NCBI RefSeq assembly: GCF_000224145.3
Contig: NC_020170.2
Span: forward strand, 1,719,327-1,783,326
Reading direction: 5' to 3'
Length of the DNA: 64,000 bases
From: Ciona intestinalis
Lineage: Eukaryota; Chordata; Ascidiacea; Phlebobranchia; Cionidae
Shown: piece after piece, positions 1-15,300 of the stretch
Layout: every line of letters begins with the position of its first letter
Numbering within the stretch: position 1 is the stretch's first letter
Program-made: the position numbers and the translations under genes
The notes under the pieces: model-generated
Seen by the model: the letters and a program-made list of their open reading frames with translations, nothing else
Database searches by the model: none
What the model was told of the DNA's origin: nothing

Positions 1-360
1 TAATTTAATGTAAAGTTCCATATTTTAATTAAGTTGTCTGCTGAATATATTGTGTTAATATCCAAAATTTAATAAAAACACCTGTAATTTTAATGAAAGC
101 TTTGGTAATTTAATGAAAACATCCAAACTTTAACTAAATAATCTATAAATTTTAATAAAACATTCTATAAGATCTTGGTATAACAAGAAAAAGTAGTGTG
201 AAAATGAATGTTTAAAATTAAAATAAAAGCAAATGTAAATATAAAAACTAAAATTAAGGTTATTTTTCTAAATTTTCTATATTAAATAAGAAACGAATTG
301 ACATTTTGCATTACAGTGATGAGATTTTACTCATTAAGTAATATCATATATTACAGGTAC

Positions 361-3300
361 CTGTTGTGCAATGACACTGAGTACTTCCAGTTCAATCCTG
401 TTGAATTCATCAAAGCAAGCCCATGCACCAGAAGAAGCAAGTCCTTTGAAGAATTTTCCCATAGCCAGGTAGTCCAGCCCATCAGAACAGTTGAACACAA
501 CACACTAAAGTTTTAAAAATCAATAAATAAATGTATCTTTTTTAAATCGTAGTGGATCATTTTTTAAAGTTAAACGAGTTTTTTATACCTCATGCCCAAT
601 TCAAGCATATGAAACTTTGGAGGTTGTTTTTTTCTTTACAATACATTTATTACGTATTTATTTTTATTGCATTTAAAATCATTTAACAGCTGTAACTAAC
701 TATTACAATAAACATAAAAATGTCATTAATAAATCCTTGAAAAATTTATGTAGGATGTACCTGTACAGCCAATGCTTTGGCCAAATCTTTGGTTGTTTCA
801 GTTTTCCCTGTTCCAGCGGGCCCTTCAGGTGCTCCACCGAGGTTGAGGTAAAAAGCCCCGACCAATGTTCGGTAGCAACGATCTGTTAGCGGAGTTATCA
901 CCAATCTGAAGAACACAGAAAATAACGAATTACATAATATTTATAGTATAACTAGTATGCGGAATTGCCGACGGTTTCTATAAAAAACAAATGTCTGACA
1001 TGAAAGCAGAGAAGTTGGTATTTAGAAGTGTTTCAAGTATTACATTATCCCTAACAAAAGCAAAAAAAAAGAATGTTATACTTATATAAAAAATCTTTGA
1101 CTTAATATCGTCCGGCGCCGTGGCATAGTGGTTAGCGCGCATGCCTGCAACCCAGAGGTAATGGGTTTAAGGCTTGATGCTGCTACCATTGTGGGTGTGT
1201 GTGTCCTTGGGCAAGACACTTAATGACAATTGCTCCAACCCAGTGGTCACTAATGGGTCATCCAAATTATCCGCCATACATAAAAAAACATACATGGTAA
1301 CTCGTAAGCTGGTAGTGGCACAAGGTGTTAAACCCGTCTGATAACAACAGTCGTTTTCCCGCCACGCGAGGATAAAGTAAGTTACATACATACATAATAT
1401 TTTTTATATTGAATCAAAGAAAGGGTGAAAAAACTGTTTTGTTAGAGTTGAAAACACGAATACTCACCTAGGTGAGTTCCCCAGATATTCATAAGCATAT
1501 TTCACGTCGGCATTGATAATATGAGCTCTTGCTTGGTCATTTTGCCAATAATATCTCAGCTGGGCAAGCCAGTTGAAGTCATTGTCAGCAGATACACCTT
1601 TAAAAAGAATGATCTATCTGGTAAATCTATTTTAAACAAAAAACTTGCAAAAACGTTTTTCATCTTCAAATTATTGGTCTAGTTTTTTATAAAAAAAGTA
1701 AAAAATAATAGTTTTTAAAACTATTTTTTTTAAATGTATTTTTTTTCGATACCTTGTCCAATCATTTCAGTGATTACATCACGAGCGTGAACGTCAATTG
1801 TCACCAGCGCCCCTAGTGTTGTACGTGTTTGTTTCGCAAGTTTTCCTCGAACTAAGTCAACAATGTGACTCATCTGGGACGAAAATAATGGTTAGGATTT
1901 TATCTTTGGTTCTTAGTAAATTTGAGGCATCTTGGGGGTTGGGTTTGAATCATAAGCCATATATTTTTGTTTTATTCATAGTTATCATTGTTCAATCTGC
2001 AATAGTCAGATCTCTAGAATTATAAACACGAGAAATTATATTATAGAGGTTTTATGCCAATGCTGCTATTATTATTAGTGTACATGTCTTTAGGTGAAAC
2101 ATTTACAGCCATTTTCCCAAAATTGTTAGTCAAAAAAACCAACAATAATCCACAAAGTTACAAATGTGGTAACTCAGAGGCTGCCACAAAGTGAAAAAGT
2201 AATCCATAAAATAAACTGTCATTGCCATAGGTTTGGCAAAACTTTAAGAACAACTGTTATAAACAAAGACAAAAACAAAGTATCACCTGTTGTTGTAGAA
2301 CAACAACATAATCTTTCAAGCCTTGTAGTCCATTCTTTTGTAATGCTTCATGGACTTCAGCTGTCCAGTACATTTGTGACACATAAAGGACAACCTGTTA
2401 GGAATCACAATACCAAAATATGATTATTACATAACATAACCCAATTTTCATTTATGTTTTCAAAAATGATTGCAAAGATCATATTATCTAAAGAACGAAG
2501 AGAAGGTAATTAATATAGGAACGACAGGCTTTGAAATCACCGTATGTTTAGTAATAAATAATTCAAACCTGGCCTGGCCATTCTGTCACCCATACATGTC
2601 GTTCGACTTCTTGATACGCTTGATTGGCTCGTATTATGACATCACGGACTGACTTTAACATCATGTCTTCAACCTTTAAAAGAAAAATTAAAAATTATTC
2701 TAAAAATAACTAAATCCTAAAATGTAAGCACTCAAGCTAACAATATTTTAAAAAACAGGTTTATTAGATTGTATTGCAATACACAATGGTAGTAAAGTAA
2801 TCAAACAGTAATATTAAAGTAAAATTTTATAACGAAAGATGTAATTGAATAATATTAGTATTGAAAAATCTATGATTACTTACTTACTGAGCTACTAGAA
2901 TAACATTAGTTGGCATAGCAAAAAATGTGTAAGTCAGAATTTATCAAGAGCTGTATGTTATAGTATGAGATATAATTTGGAAAATATTTATTTGGTAATT
3001 TACAACATTTTTTTATAAAAAAATATTTATTTAGTATTTTACAACACCTGCAGAAGCCACTTTTCGACTGATCCTCTTGCAGCAGATGTTGATATGAGGT
3101 CAACAAATTCTACTTTCTCTCCTTCACTACTAAACATAGCTTGTATATCAAGATTATCCAGGAAACGAAGTTTCGCGATTCCTTCAAAACATTTCTTCAG
3201 ATGAGGTTGGACTCGAGTCGGATCTTTTGTCTCCGATAAAATCTCCAACATTTCATCGTTGGAGAGAAAGAAAAACCTGAAATTTAACTTAGTTTTAAGC

Positions 3301-6300
3301 TTAATGTTGTAAACAAAGTTTGGGCTAGATTATTTATAAGATCTATAGCACTCCATTCTACTTTGCACCTAAAAATTACCCCTAATTGTGCAACAGGTTA
3401 TAATAAATACCAATGACAATTTCAATGTTGTCATTTTGGCATCAATTAGTTTGGTTTTAATTCAAATTTCAGGATATATTTAAAATATAAAAAGATATAA
3501 ATCATGTGGAGTATAAATAAAACCTACAAAAAGTTAGTTTTTCAGTTTAAAACTGCGGGATAAGTGAATATAATTTGAATAAATTAAAAATGGATTTGTT
3601 TTTAATAAATGATACTATAATCACCTTGAGAAAAATAGTCGCTTCTTTTCCAGATAAGCATTAAGTCCTTTCATGATTTTATCCAACAAGCCATTGCTGT
3701 CAATCAACTTCTGAAGTAAACCTTTCATGGCTGTTGCAGCCATTACCTGTTATATGAATACTATCATCATCGCTTATTTATTCTTATTTGACAAAACAAG
3801 TGTTATAAAAAAGTATTTTATTACATAATGGTAGCACCATACACCTCATGCCTGCAAATTACCGGGTAACTAATTAATAAGCAAATATAGTATGCTTTAA
3901 ACCAGAGAATATGAAGGCATTATCAGAGAATAAACACACAACAAATTAGAAATGCTATTTTTAAGCAAAAAAAAAAGGTTATTTCTGTAAAAAAAATACT
4001 AAATGAAGAATAAAAAAATTAACAGCAATGAAAACTGTTATTTTATAATAAATAAATTTATTCAAGTAAATGACATAAGTTTTCTTTTGCTACAATAAAA
4101 TAGAAATACTTACATGGGGGTCTTTCATGACAAATCTCATGATTTCTTTCCAGTTTTTATCAACAGTTTGAAAGAGCCTTCCTTCTTCAGGCATTTGGTT
4201 CATAATATCTTCTGAACTGAATATAGGTTCCAAATACAACCACTGAGCTTGGACCTTAAGCCATTCATCCAAAGTATCTTGAATGTTGAGTAATCTTTCT
4301 TCCCACATCTAGGTAAGTTAAGAAAGTTTTAATAAAATGGTCTATTTATTCTGGCACATTTTTATTCATACCAAAATAAAAAAGTGTAACTAGGTATTTT
4401 AAATATGATCTGAACAGATGTTATGCAATGTTAAACCAAATTTTATGAAACTTGGTTTAAAATGTATAAAAAAATGTTAATAAAACTGTCCTATTCTATT
4501 TGGTTGAGGTGCTATGGCAGAACTTGCCAAATCCAGGGTTCACCCACTACCCATAATTCACTACTAAACAATAATTTTACCTTGGTTTCATTTTCAAATG
4601 GTTTAATAAAAGGAGATCCTCTCATAGTTTGTGTTTTTACAATTTGATCATCGAGTACAGTTTGTACTTCGTCCAAAGATGAGAGAATAGAAACACCAGA
4701 GTCCCGATATTCCAACGTGTTAAACAATATCTCATCCCAATCACTTTGCATGCGAGCTAAGGCTTTCTCAAGAGAAAATTCCTGAATTGTATAAAAATTA
4801 GTAAAATTTGGTATAAAATATGAAAATATAAATATTGTTTTAATAGGATTGCACGCGCAACAACTTTGTTGTTTATTCTTTTCCTTTATTTTTTTATATG
4901 CTAAACATATTTGGCGACCCATTACTGACCAATAAATTTGTTTAATGAATGATAAATTCCTTGCCCAAGGGCACATTTGCCCACAATGATAGCAGCAAGA
5001 ACTTCTTGAAGCCTTGACAATGTTAACATTGATGGTGTATGTCCTGGGGAAAGACACTTAATGGCAATTTCCCTAACCCGGTCGAAAAAACAAAAAGATG
5101 TGCCAATCAAATTTACTGATGAGGTAACCCATAAGCGGGCACGAGTATCGGTGTTATAATACCTATTGTTGCCCGCCCAGCAGTGATAAATTTGAAACAT
5201 ATTTAATATCTAATAAAATTAAAATCACCTTGCTGGCTGCTCCACTAATGGTATCAAACTCATTCATGAACGAATCCAGATTTTTCTTTAAAGTTTTTCT
5301 GAGTGTGGTACCCGCATCCGGAGTAAGATCTTCTCCATAAATCTCGGACATCTGGATCCAATGTCTCTTCCTGATGCCAGGGTTACACATGGTTGAGATG
5401 AGGGGAATGTATTCCTAAATTAAAGTTCAAACAGTTCAAAATAATGTTTACTAGAGTTGTCTAAACTCTAAACTGTATCACTTTTATCATTTACTTTAAA
5501 AACTATACATTGAGATTTAATTATTTTTTGCATTATTTAGGAAAAATATTTATTTAGGTTTTTACAGCAATAGGTAGACAGTTATGTTGTCTTATCCATG
5601 AACTATTGAAATATAAGGAATACAACCCAAAAATAAATGCATATAAGTGAAGTAATATATAATATACAAATATTCCTCACTGAAAACACCACAGCAAAAA
5701 CATTCTGAACAAGAATATTACATAAATTATCATGTAAAAAAATGATTTTATTACAAAACACTTTAAACTGTGACCAACCTTTAACACTTTACCATACGAA
5801 TCTGTACAACAAAAAAATTAATCAAAAATTGCCAATATTTTAAAGGAATTTCATTATATATATTTGCTGANNNNNNNNNNNNNNNNNNNNNNNNNNNNNN
5901 NNNNNNNNNNNNNNNNNNNNTTTTAGATATGATCTGAACAGATGTTACGCAATGTTAAACCAAATTTTATGAAACTTCCAGGGTTCACCCACTACTACTA
6001 AACAATAATTTTACCTTGGTTTCATTTTCAAATGGTTTAATAAAAGGAGATCCTCTCATAGTTTGTGTTTTTACAATTTGATCATCGAGTACAGTTTGTA
6101 CTTCGTCCAAAGATGAGAGAATAGAAACACCAGAGTCCCGATATTCCAACGTGTTAAACAATATCTCATCCCAATCACTTTGCATGCGAGCTAAGGCTTT
6201 CTCAAGAGAAAATTCCTGAATTGTATAAAAATTAGAAAAATTTGGTAGAAAATATGAAATTATATAGTAGGGTGGGGGAAGATGGGACACCTTTAACACA

Positions 6301-9300
6301 TAATATCCAAATTTCCTGATCGTATTTTAAACAATTAACAACGGTCTATAAGAGTCGTAGGGATATAGTTTTATAAATCTTCGAATGTTTTTTGTTTACT
6401 ATTAAATGGGATGAGAAAATAGAGTAAAAAGCTGTCCCATCTTCCCCCACCCTACTCAAACTATTGTTTTAACAGGATTGCACGCGCAACAACTTTGTTG
6501 GTTATTCTTTTCCTTTATTTTTTTATATGCTAAACATATTTGGCGACCCATTACTGACCAATAAATTTGTTTAATGAATGATAAGTTCCTTGCCCAAGGA
6601 CACATTTGCCCACAATGGCAGCAAGAACTACTTAAAGCAAGAACTACCTAAATGGCAGCAACTACAATAGCAGCAAGAACTACTTAAAGGCTTGACGATG
6701 TTACTAGTGTTGGTGTTTGTTTCTGTGAGAAAAACACCTAACAGCAATTGCCCTAAGCCGGTCAAAAAAATAAAAAAACATACCAATCAAATTTACTGAT
6801 GAGGTAACCCATAAGCGGGCACGAGTATCGGTGTTATAATACCTATTGTTGCCCGCCCGGCAGTGATAAATTTTTCTAATAAAATTAAACTAACCTTGCT
6901 GGCTGCTCCACTAATGGTATCAAACTCATTCATGAACGAATCCAGATTTTTCTTTAAAGTTTTCCTGAGTGTGGTACCCGCATCCGGAGTAAGATCTTCT
7001 CCATAAATCTCGGACATCTGGATCCAATGTCTCTTCCTGATGCCAGGGTTACACATGGTTGAGATGAGGGGAATGTATTCCTAAATTAAAGTTCAAACAG
7101 TTCAAAATAATGTTTACTAGAGTTGTCTAAACTCTAAACTGTATCACTTTTTTCATTTAGTTTAAAAACTATACATGAAGATTTAATTATCTTTTGCATT
7201 ATTTGGGGAAAATATTTAGGTGTTTGTAGCAAATAAGTAGACAGTTATGTTGTCTTATCTATGAACTATTGAAATATAAAGAATAAAACCCAAAAATGGA
7301 TCAGGGGAAATAATATATAATATACAAATATTCCCCACTGAAAACACCACAGCAAAAACATTCTGAACAAGAAAACTACATAAACAATCATGTAAAAAAG
7401 ATGATTGTATTACAAAACACTTTAAACTGTGACCAATCCTAACACTTTACCATACAAATCTGTACAACAAAAAAATTAATCAAAAATTGCCAATATTTTA
7501 CACCAATTTTACTATATATATTTGCTGACGCTAGCAGACATATTTTAAGACTAAATAAAAAAAATAATACTTAAATAAAACAAAACTTTACCTTGAATTC
7601 TTTGACATCATCCATTATAGCGGAACACAGAGTCACCATCATATCTTTTTTCTCCTCTTCCACTTCCTCATCTCCCAACTTCTTCCTCCGAGGAGCATTC
7701 TTCTTCTTCTCCTCCTGAGCTTTCTTTGATTTTGTCACAAATGATTTGTTGGCTGAAAATAGCGTTATATTTTTATTTTTTGTTTGTTGGCTAAAAAAAT
7801 GTTATTTATTTTTTTTTGTTTGGTGGCTGAAAAAAATGTTATTTATTTTTTGTTTGGTGGCTAAAATAAGTGTTATTTATTCTTTGTTTAATGACTAAAA
7901 AGGGTTATTTGAAGTTTTATTTTGTGTTTGTATTAGTAAAAGTAACACTTTAAGTGGAATTAGCTAAAGGCTTAATATATTTTTCTTTTTAGCATATTTT
8001 TATGTGGATAAAATAACCAAAAAAAAACAACAATAACAACTGTTTACTGAAATAAAACTAATAAAAGCAAAATAACACAGAAAATTTCACAGAAAAAATA
8101 AACACACAGACAAAGAGACATTCGACCAATATTTCTTACATTTATAAATTTCCCTCCAAAACTCATCAACCTCAGCTTCAATTGCTTCACTTTCAAGTTT
8201 CAAGAATTCACCATCCATCCATCTTTTCTCTGCTCGCTGCCATTTAAGGATTGTTGCGAACAGTTTTTGGTGAGGCTCAAGTGCAGTGTGCATGCTTTCC
8301 ACAATTGGGTATTTGGTTTGATCCCATTTAAACAATTCTTCTTCCTGCAAGGGGACTTTTGTTAAAGCAAAAATATGCTGAAATTTTGCTGCTTTGATTA
8401 GAACTATTTCAGGCGAAGGAAAAATTTAAAAAATATATATATTATAACTAGTTCTTTTTTATAACTAGTAGTAAGTTTTACCTGTGTATAAAAAAAACTT
8501 ACAGTTTTAATAATAATTTTCACCTAAGTCCAATGTCTATTTTGTTGTAAAAAATAATAATAGTTTATTCACAAAATAATAACCAGATTCTAGATTCTAT
8601 TGCGTAAATATTTTTATCAGGTAATAAACAAACCTTTAGCAAAACTCAGCATAATTCAATTTAGTTACCTTGTTTATAAATTCAATTTGTTCTGCTGCTT
8701 CAGTGAGTCGTTTATGCACAGCGCGCGTGTCGTTTACGTATTGCTGCATCATATCCAGTTCACCACATTCAGCAAAATCTGCCACCCTTCGTGAGAGTTT
8801 CTCCAACTCCAAAGTAAGTTTCTCGCGCTTCTGAAGCAATTCTTGTTCACCAGCTTTCTTGGATGCTTCAACAAGCTAGAACATAATGTAGGTAAGTTTT
8901 AACTATAAAAAAGCTACAAACTAGGTATTAGACAGGTAGGTATGTCCTCTAACCCATGTAATATAACCAAGTATCAAAGAGTTATATTATGCCTAATAAA
9001 TCCAAAGCTAATTTCGGCAATAAATATAATACACAAGGTTAGGTATCAAGCAGAATCCACCAGTAAACAAAAGCATGATTTTTATTTTAATTTGCCAGAC
9101 AAGTTAAACCTAGAAAGCAATCATTATTTTTGTTTTGTTAAAAAGGTTTACTCATACAATAAGTCTTAGAAATACAGCTAGGAATATGTAAAACATTTTT
9201 ACATATTTAAATATAAATTAATAATAATAACTATGTTTGTATCTTCAACTACATACTGAAGATTTAAAAATATATTTTAAATAAAAACACAGGATACAGC

Positions 9301-12300
9301 GACCAAACTACAGTTGTTAAAACAAGCTTACAGTTAAAAACATATTTACATTTAATTTGAAGAAAATATGCGTGGTCGCGACACCTAATTAAATATCGTA
9401 TAATTAGAAAAATATTTCTTACGTCATCATTGGCATCAAAGATCGGTTGAATGGTCTTCGGCCAAGTAAGAACTGTGCTGTTTAATTCAATATCATCACC
9501 ACTGAACATATGGACATCCAATAAGAAGTTTAATCTTTTGTGACTCTCAGTGATTCTCTCTTTTAACTCAGTAACACCTAGTAAAAAAGTCAAAATTAAT
9601 TTGTGAAACTAAAAAAAATGGTTGCAGAAAAATGTAATCAAAGGGTACTTGGTTCAAGACTTAGTTCCGCTACTATAGTTGAATGTTTGACCTCTTGTAT
9701 GGCTGACAATTTGGATAATAATTTGTGACCACTGGATTGGAACCTCAGCCTCATACTCACAACGGTGACAACATTAAGTGTGGAACCCTTTAGTTACTTC
9801 AAAAGTTCTCTAACCCCTGAGCTATAGTGTTGGGAAAAGACAACTATAATTGGACCAACCCATTTATATACCCATAAAGGGGTAAATATAACATTTACCA
9901 TAAAAGAATGTTATTTACCCATTAAGGGGTAAATACGCCCGATGTGTTGTTTTAAATACTAAACTGAAAACATGTTCTGGCAATGAAGGAAAACTAACCA
10001 GTAGTTCGAGCTTCTTTGACAAAATTAATCATATCCATCATTTCTTCACTGTCTTCGGGAGTTTTGAGACATCTTTGCTTAATCGTCTCAAATCGTGAGC
10101 AAATGCTGGGAGTTAAAAGGCATCATCATAAAATATAACATTTAAATCTAATCTAAAATTTGCATTTTCCATGTTTTTAATAATTTTTATATATTCTTGC
10201 GCATTATTCTTAATCTTCACTACCTAATTGAAGCCAAAAATTGTGTTATAGCATACGATAGCCCATAAAATTTAAAAACCAGGATAAAAAAAAAAACAAT
10301 TTTGGATAACAAAAATTTACTCTTTATTATCTTCTCTGTGATCTTTAGTGAGTCTTTCTAGCAAAGTGTCAATGTGCTTACGCGCAAATTCCACCAAACC
10401 TCGCTTGATGTCTTCACAGTTTAATTGAATCTGATAAAAAAAATTTAAATGTTATATAAAATAACATACACTTGTATATCGATAACAATATAAAATATTT
10501 TTTAAAGGCAGTAGTTTTGACGTTAAAAAAAACGTTTTTAAATCTAGCGGTAATAATATGCAAATAATTTAGCAAAATTTACAATGTGGTCTATGTAATA
10601 GTGCTGATATTACAGTGAGCATTAATTATTGAGACACATATTTAACATATGTGAGCATGTGTGTCTTTGGGCAAGACAAAGTTGGTCCCTAATAGGTTGC
10701 TCAAATTGTAGTCTTGAACCAAGTACCTTTTGATTACATTTTCAAATAAATAAAGCATATTTTGTGTTAAACTTTGTATACTTACCATATCAAAGTGAAT
10801 AATGCTATCAAGTGAAATGATTTCTTTGGCCACTGCAGAGAACTTTTCAATATATTCACAATAATCTTGGAAGGAATGTTCTTCTGCCATAAAGCTTTCA
10901 ATCTTAGAAGCAGCCTCTCCATTTACAAGATAGCTGTATTTTTCAACTAAGAAAAACAAAGTAAAGCCATGAATATATGAATATATATGTAATAATAATT
11001 ATAACTTTATTTGTTTCTTTGATTACAGTAGCAAAAATTTAGAAATATTTTAAACAAAAAGACAGGATAAAGCGACAAAACAGTTGTTAAAACACGCTTA
11101 CAAGTAAAACATTTACATTTAGTTGAAAGAAAATATGCCGTCACCAATTTATGTTTAATTATTTTTAAGTTTAACTTCTAATAGAAACAAAAGTGTGCGT
11201 AAAGACACAACCCGTACAGAATGTAACTTACTTATTATCGTGTGGTAAGGCAACAAAAAACATTAGTGGCCTATTTTATATACCTTTTGTCTTCTTATAA
11301 GTTACTAAAAATTTTAAACTACCTGACTTACGAATGTAACACAAGAAAATATAAAATTCAGTTAAAATTATTAATACTAACCGAAAAAATCCATGTGGTC
11401 CTGTGGGCCTTCGAAATTTGTTTTTACTGCATGTTTGAGAGAAGCCAGCGCTTGATTCGCAATATAGTCGGCAACTTGTGTGTCAATGTAAACTGCCGAT
11501 GCAGCCCCTGTAAGCCATGATTGCACGGTTGGTACGCTGTGCATACTGCTACAGATGGTGTTGGCAACAAGCATGACACATTCTTCCAAATCCTATAAAT
11601 GAATAGAATTTGTAAATAGGTGTGGTCCCACAGTGAGATAGTTTAAGCCAATAACCACCAAAACAATAAGTTTTGAATTGATTTAATGAGATTGTTTGAT
11701 AGAAGTAAAAAGCATAAAGCTAGCGCTCTTATTTTTAACTAAAAGCAAAGAAATATCTGATAAAAAACTGTTCTTTGAAAACAATTTATATGTTGTTAAT
11801 TTAAATTAATGGAAGTAAGATTTTAATAAGAGAGCAAAATTTTAATAAGAGAGTAATGGAAGTAAGATTTTAATAAGAGAGCAAAACGTTTAGATACAAT
11901 TTCGATTTAATTATACAGCAATCATTTTTAAAATTTTAAATACGGTTGTTCGATATTAAAAAAAAAACAATTTCAATGCCCTTTTTTAAAAAGAAAATAA
12001 CGTTAAAAAAAAAACCTGAAAACTTGGATAAAATTCCATATTCCCTTCATCAAATGTGAGCTCGAGGTGAAATATTGGAAGTTGAAGTTTATCATCGAGG
12101 TCAAACAAATTAACCAGGTGTTGTAGGGAGCGGGTGACAAGATCTTTTAACTAAAGAAATATAATTTTTGGATATTTTGTTTTTATGATTAATGGAAAAT
12201 TATGATGATTTTTTTGTAATTTTCGCGCTGAATGGAAAATTGTGTTTGTTTTATAACTTTTGTAATCTACAGGCTTGATAAAAAATTGTAAAGTTTTTTG

Positions 12301-15300
12301 GTAATTTTATGATTCTTAGGCTTCATAGAAGTTTTTAGGTTAGGCAATACTGTGATCTTCAGACTTGTTGATAAAATTATGTTGGATATATATTTTAAGT
12401 AATGTTTCGGCTTCAAGCATTTTGGTATCTCTTGTGGTGTAACATCTTTAGAAAAATATCAAATTTCAAAAAACATGTAAAACTATCCACATTAAAAGTT
12501 GTGATATGATTCGCTACAGTCTGTAGAAGATGTAAAATGATATTTAATAGAAAACAAGTAAACAATCTGTAACGTAACTTTTGTATAAGAATTTTTTAAC
12601 ATGATTTTGAATCTATTTGATCACGATAAAGAAAATCATATTAAATAATAAAATTCAAAGATAGAAATTAATAGTCAACAAACCAGCTTAAATAAACTTC
12701 ACTCAATAAACAAATTACAATATAATTAGAAGAGAAATAATTATTAAATTCATTTGTCTCTTTGGTCATGGCAGCGAAGACTTAAAAACGTTTTATACGA
12801 AAATACAGGATATAGCGACAAAACTACAGTTGTTCAAACACGCTTATAGTTAAAAACATATTTACATTTATTTGGAAGAAAATAAGCATTGTCGCTACAC
12901 CTAGCAGATAATCGTGCTGTTTATGTTTAACTATTATCAAATTAAACTTCCAATAGAAACAAAAGTGTGCGTAAAGAAAGAATACTGTACAAAAAGGCAC
13001 CACAGCACAACAGGAAGCCAAATTGAAATATTTCCATTAAAACTTATTTATTTGTAAAGTGGATATACCAATACAATTCAATACCACTCACCTGGTTGGA
13101 TATAAGAGTTGTCACACATGAGTAGAAAGAATCAAATTTATCTCGTCGAATCCCTTTAAATTTCTGTTCATCTCCAAATACATTGATAATACGTGGATAC
13201 CAACGTTGCATTAATTTGTCTTCAGTTTTTTCGCATTCAAGCAAAACATTGTTTCTCAGGTATTCAATATCTATCGGACCTTGTGACCTGGTATTTCAAG
13301 AATTGATTAAGAAAATAGGTTTTGATGAACTGCATAAAGAATGTATATATAGTTCATAATAAGACATGACCATATTTTTTATAAAATTATTTTTACAAAA
13401 TTATTATATTTTTTTTTAAAAAAATTAATATATACATACAAAACTGAACCAGACTATCTTTAACGTATAGTTCAAAAATCCAATTATTCAGTAATTCTGA
13501 AAACCTATTATTGTCTGCGTATGAAAAGTAGGCAATAATAATAACTTTATTTGTCTCTTCGATTACAGTGACTAAAATTTAAAAATGTTTTAAACGAAAA
13601 GAAAAGATATAGGAACAAAACAACATTCATTAAAACACACTTACAGTTAAAATCACAAATACATTCAGAAAGAAAATAAGCTTGGTCGCTACACCTACCA
13701 GTCAAACAAGGTATTTATGTTTAATTTTTATCAAATTAAACTTTTAATAGAAACAAAAGTGTGCATAAAGACACAGGCTTTGAATTAAACACATACCTTA
13801 AACTACTAAGATCAACCATAAGAAGGGGTTCCAAATCTGCTTGACACATCTGAAGCACCACTTGCATAGAATGGTGTGTCACCCATAAGTTTGCAAGGAT
13901 ATTACTTTGTGCTTTTAAGAATGATTCGTGCCATGGGCTTGAATAATCCAATCCACTGTGAGAATTAGACATTTTGAAGATAACATTGCTGTTATATAAT
14001 TTACATTTATCAGATTGTAAGTAGATTGAAATGTAAAGGTAATGAGATAGTAAAAAACCATCAGGGCAGCACAATTGTATAAAAATATTAAACCAAAGCT
14101 TAGGAATGTAAATTTCAGAAATATAAAAACAAACTCATAAAAAAGTTTAAAATAGTTTACAGATAAAATAAGTTATACTGCACTTATAAAAACAGTGAAA
14201 AATATTTTTCTGAAAATAAAAAAAAAATCCATCATAAAATTACTTTTCAGGCATAAAGTTACTTTTATAAACTTACACTGGTTCAACAGGAGGGGGGCCA
14301 GCTTGTTCGTTGTCCAATCCCTTCACTGATGGTTTCAATAAAACATGTTGAACTGTAATTTAACTAACTTCATAAATAAAAATAACTACTATAATACTTT
14401 CATACTGATTTGGCCTGATTGAAAAAAAATGTTTTTGAAAAAAAACATTGGCAATAAAAGTAGAGAAACAGACAACAGAAATCTAATGGGTAAAATATTT
14501 ATAAATTTTGGACCAACCAAGGTATCGTGCTTTATAAAATAAAATATGAAAAAGTTATGTTTAAAAAATTGAAAATAAATATTACTTACCCATAGATTTT
14601 CTGGTACTGGCTTCAAAATCTATTTTGACTTCTTCGAAAATTTCATTTATCCTTTGGTTCTGTTGCTTTGAAACTTTTAAATGAGGTGGGATTTTCATGA
14701 GAATAGATTGCAACCATTCATCTTGTATTGGAACAACAGGTCCTGATTCAACACACTTCTTCATGTACATGTACATTTGCTGGAAACAATTAATGCATTT
14801 CATTATATTCCTCATGTCTACTCGAATTCGCTCAAGGCTGTAAACGGGGATAAACATTATTGAATGTAATGCGTGTGTAACAACCTTGTCACAATTAAAG
14901 ATTTTATTATCGGTATTCTTGGTTGCGGTTTATAACGAACCGCCCGCTAGCGTGTCCAAAATATAATGACCGAGAAAAATACGCTAGATGCAACTTAATG
15001 CGCACACAGACAAAACCAAAAAATACGTTACACGTGTATACTGCTTTGTAAAACACGCTCACCACGTTTCCTTCTCTTTTTGGGTGTGGCAAGAGTTATA
15101 AATAAGAAGGCAGTTTGATTACGTTTTGATCAGAGTGGTTGTTATGAAGATACAATATGTCACAATTGATTAACTTAAATTAATGCAAGACCAAGTTAGT
15201 GACACTTTTCTGCATGTTTCAACCAACATGTTTCATTATTGATATACAAGAACATAACTTAAAGGTTTCCTAAGACCAAACAAACACGTGGTGGTTGTAA

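Larger units (their letters stand above)
5921..7528. repeat. Second copy of the duplicated DNAH7 segment, with a MITE insertion
   Basis: This copy carries the same two exons (6015-6215 and 6895-7080) and the same introns as 4397-5870. It differs by scattered SNPs and small indels, and by an extra ~195-bp MITE at 6263-6457. It also has extra tandem units of a short 'agcaagaacta' motif near 6610-6690. The translated exons are identical to the first copy. Confidence 0.9.

Noticed and set aside
4512..5057. A 181-residue open frame on the minus strand with an ATG
   Set aside because: It is the real DNAH7 exon (4581-4781) extended at both ends through intron and SINE sequence. The added residues are not conserved and proper splice sites bound the exon.
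4397..7528. A true tandem exon duplication giving a dynein with a longer linker
   Set aside because: The duplication ends exactly at a placeholder gap, the intron sequence is duplicated too, and the coding copies are identical. The linker length of dyneins is strongly constrained.
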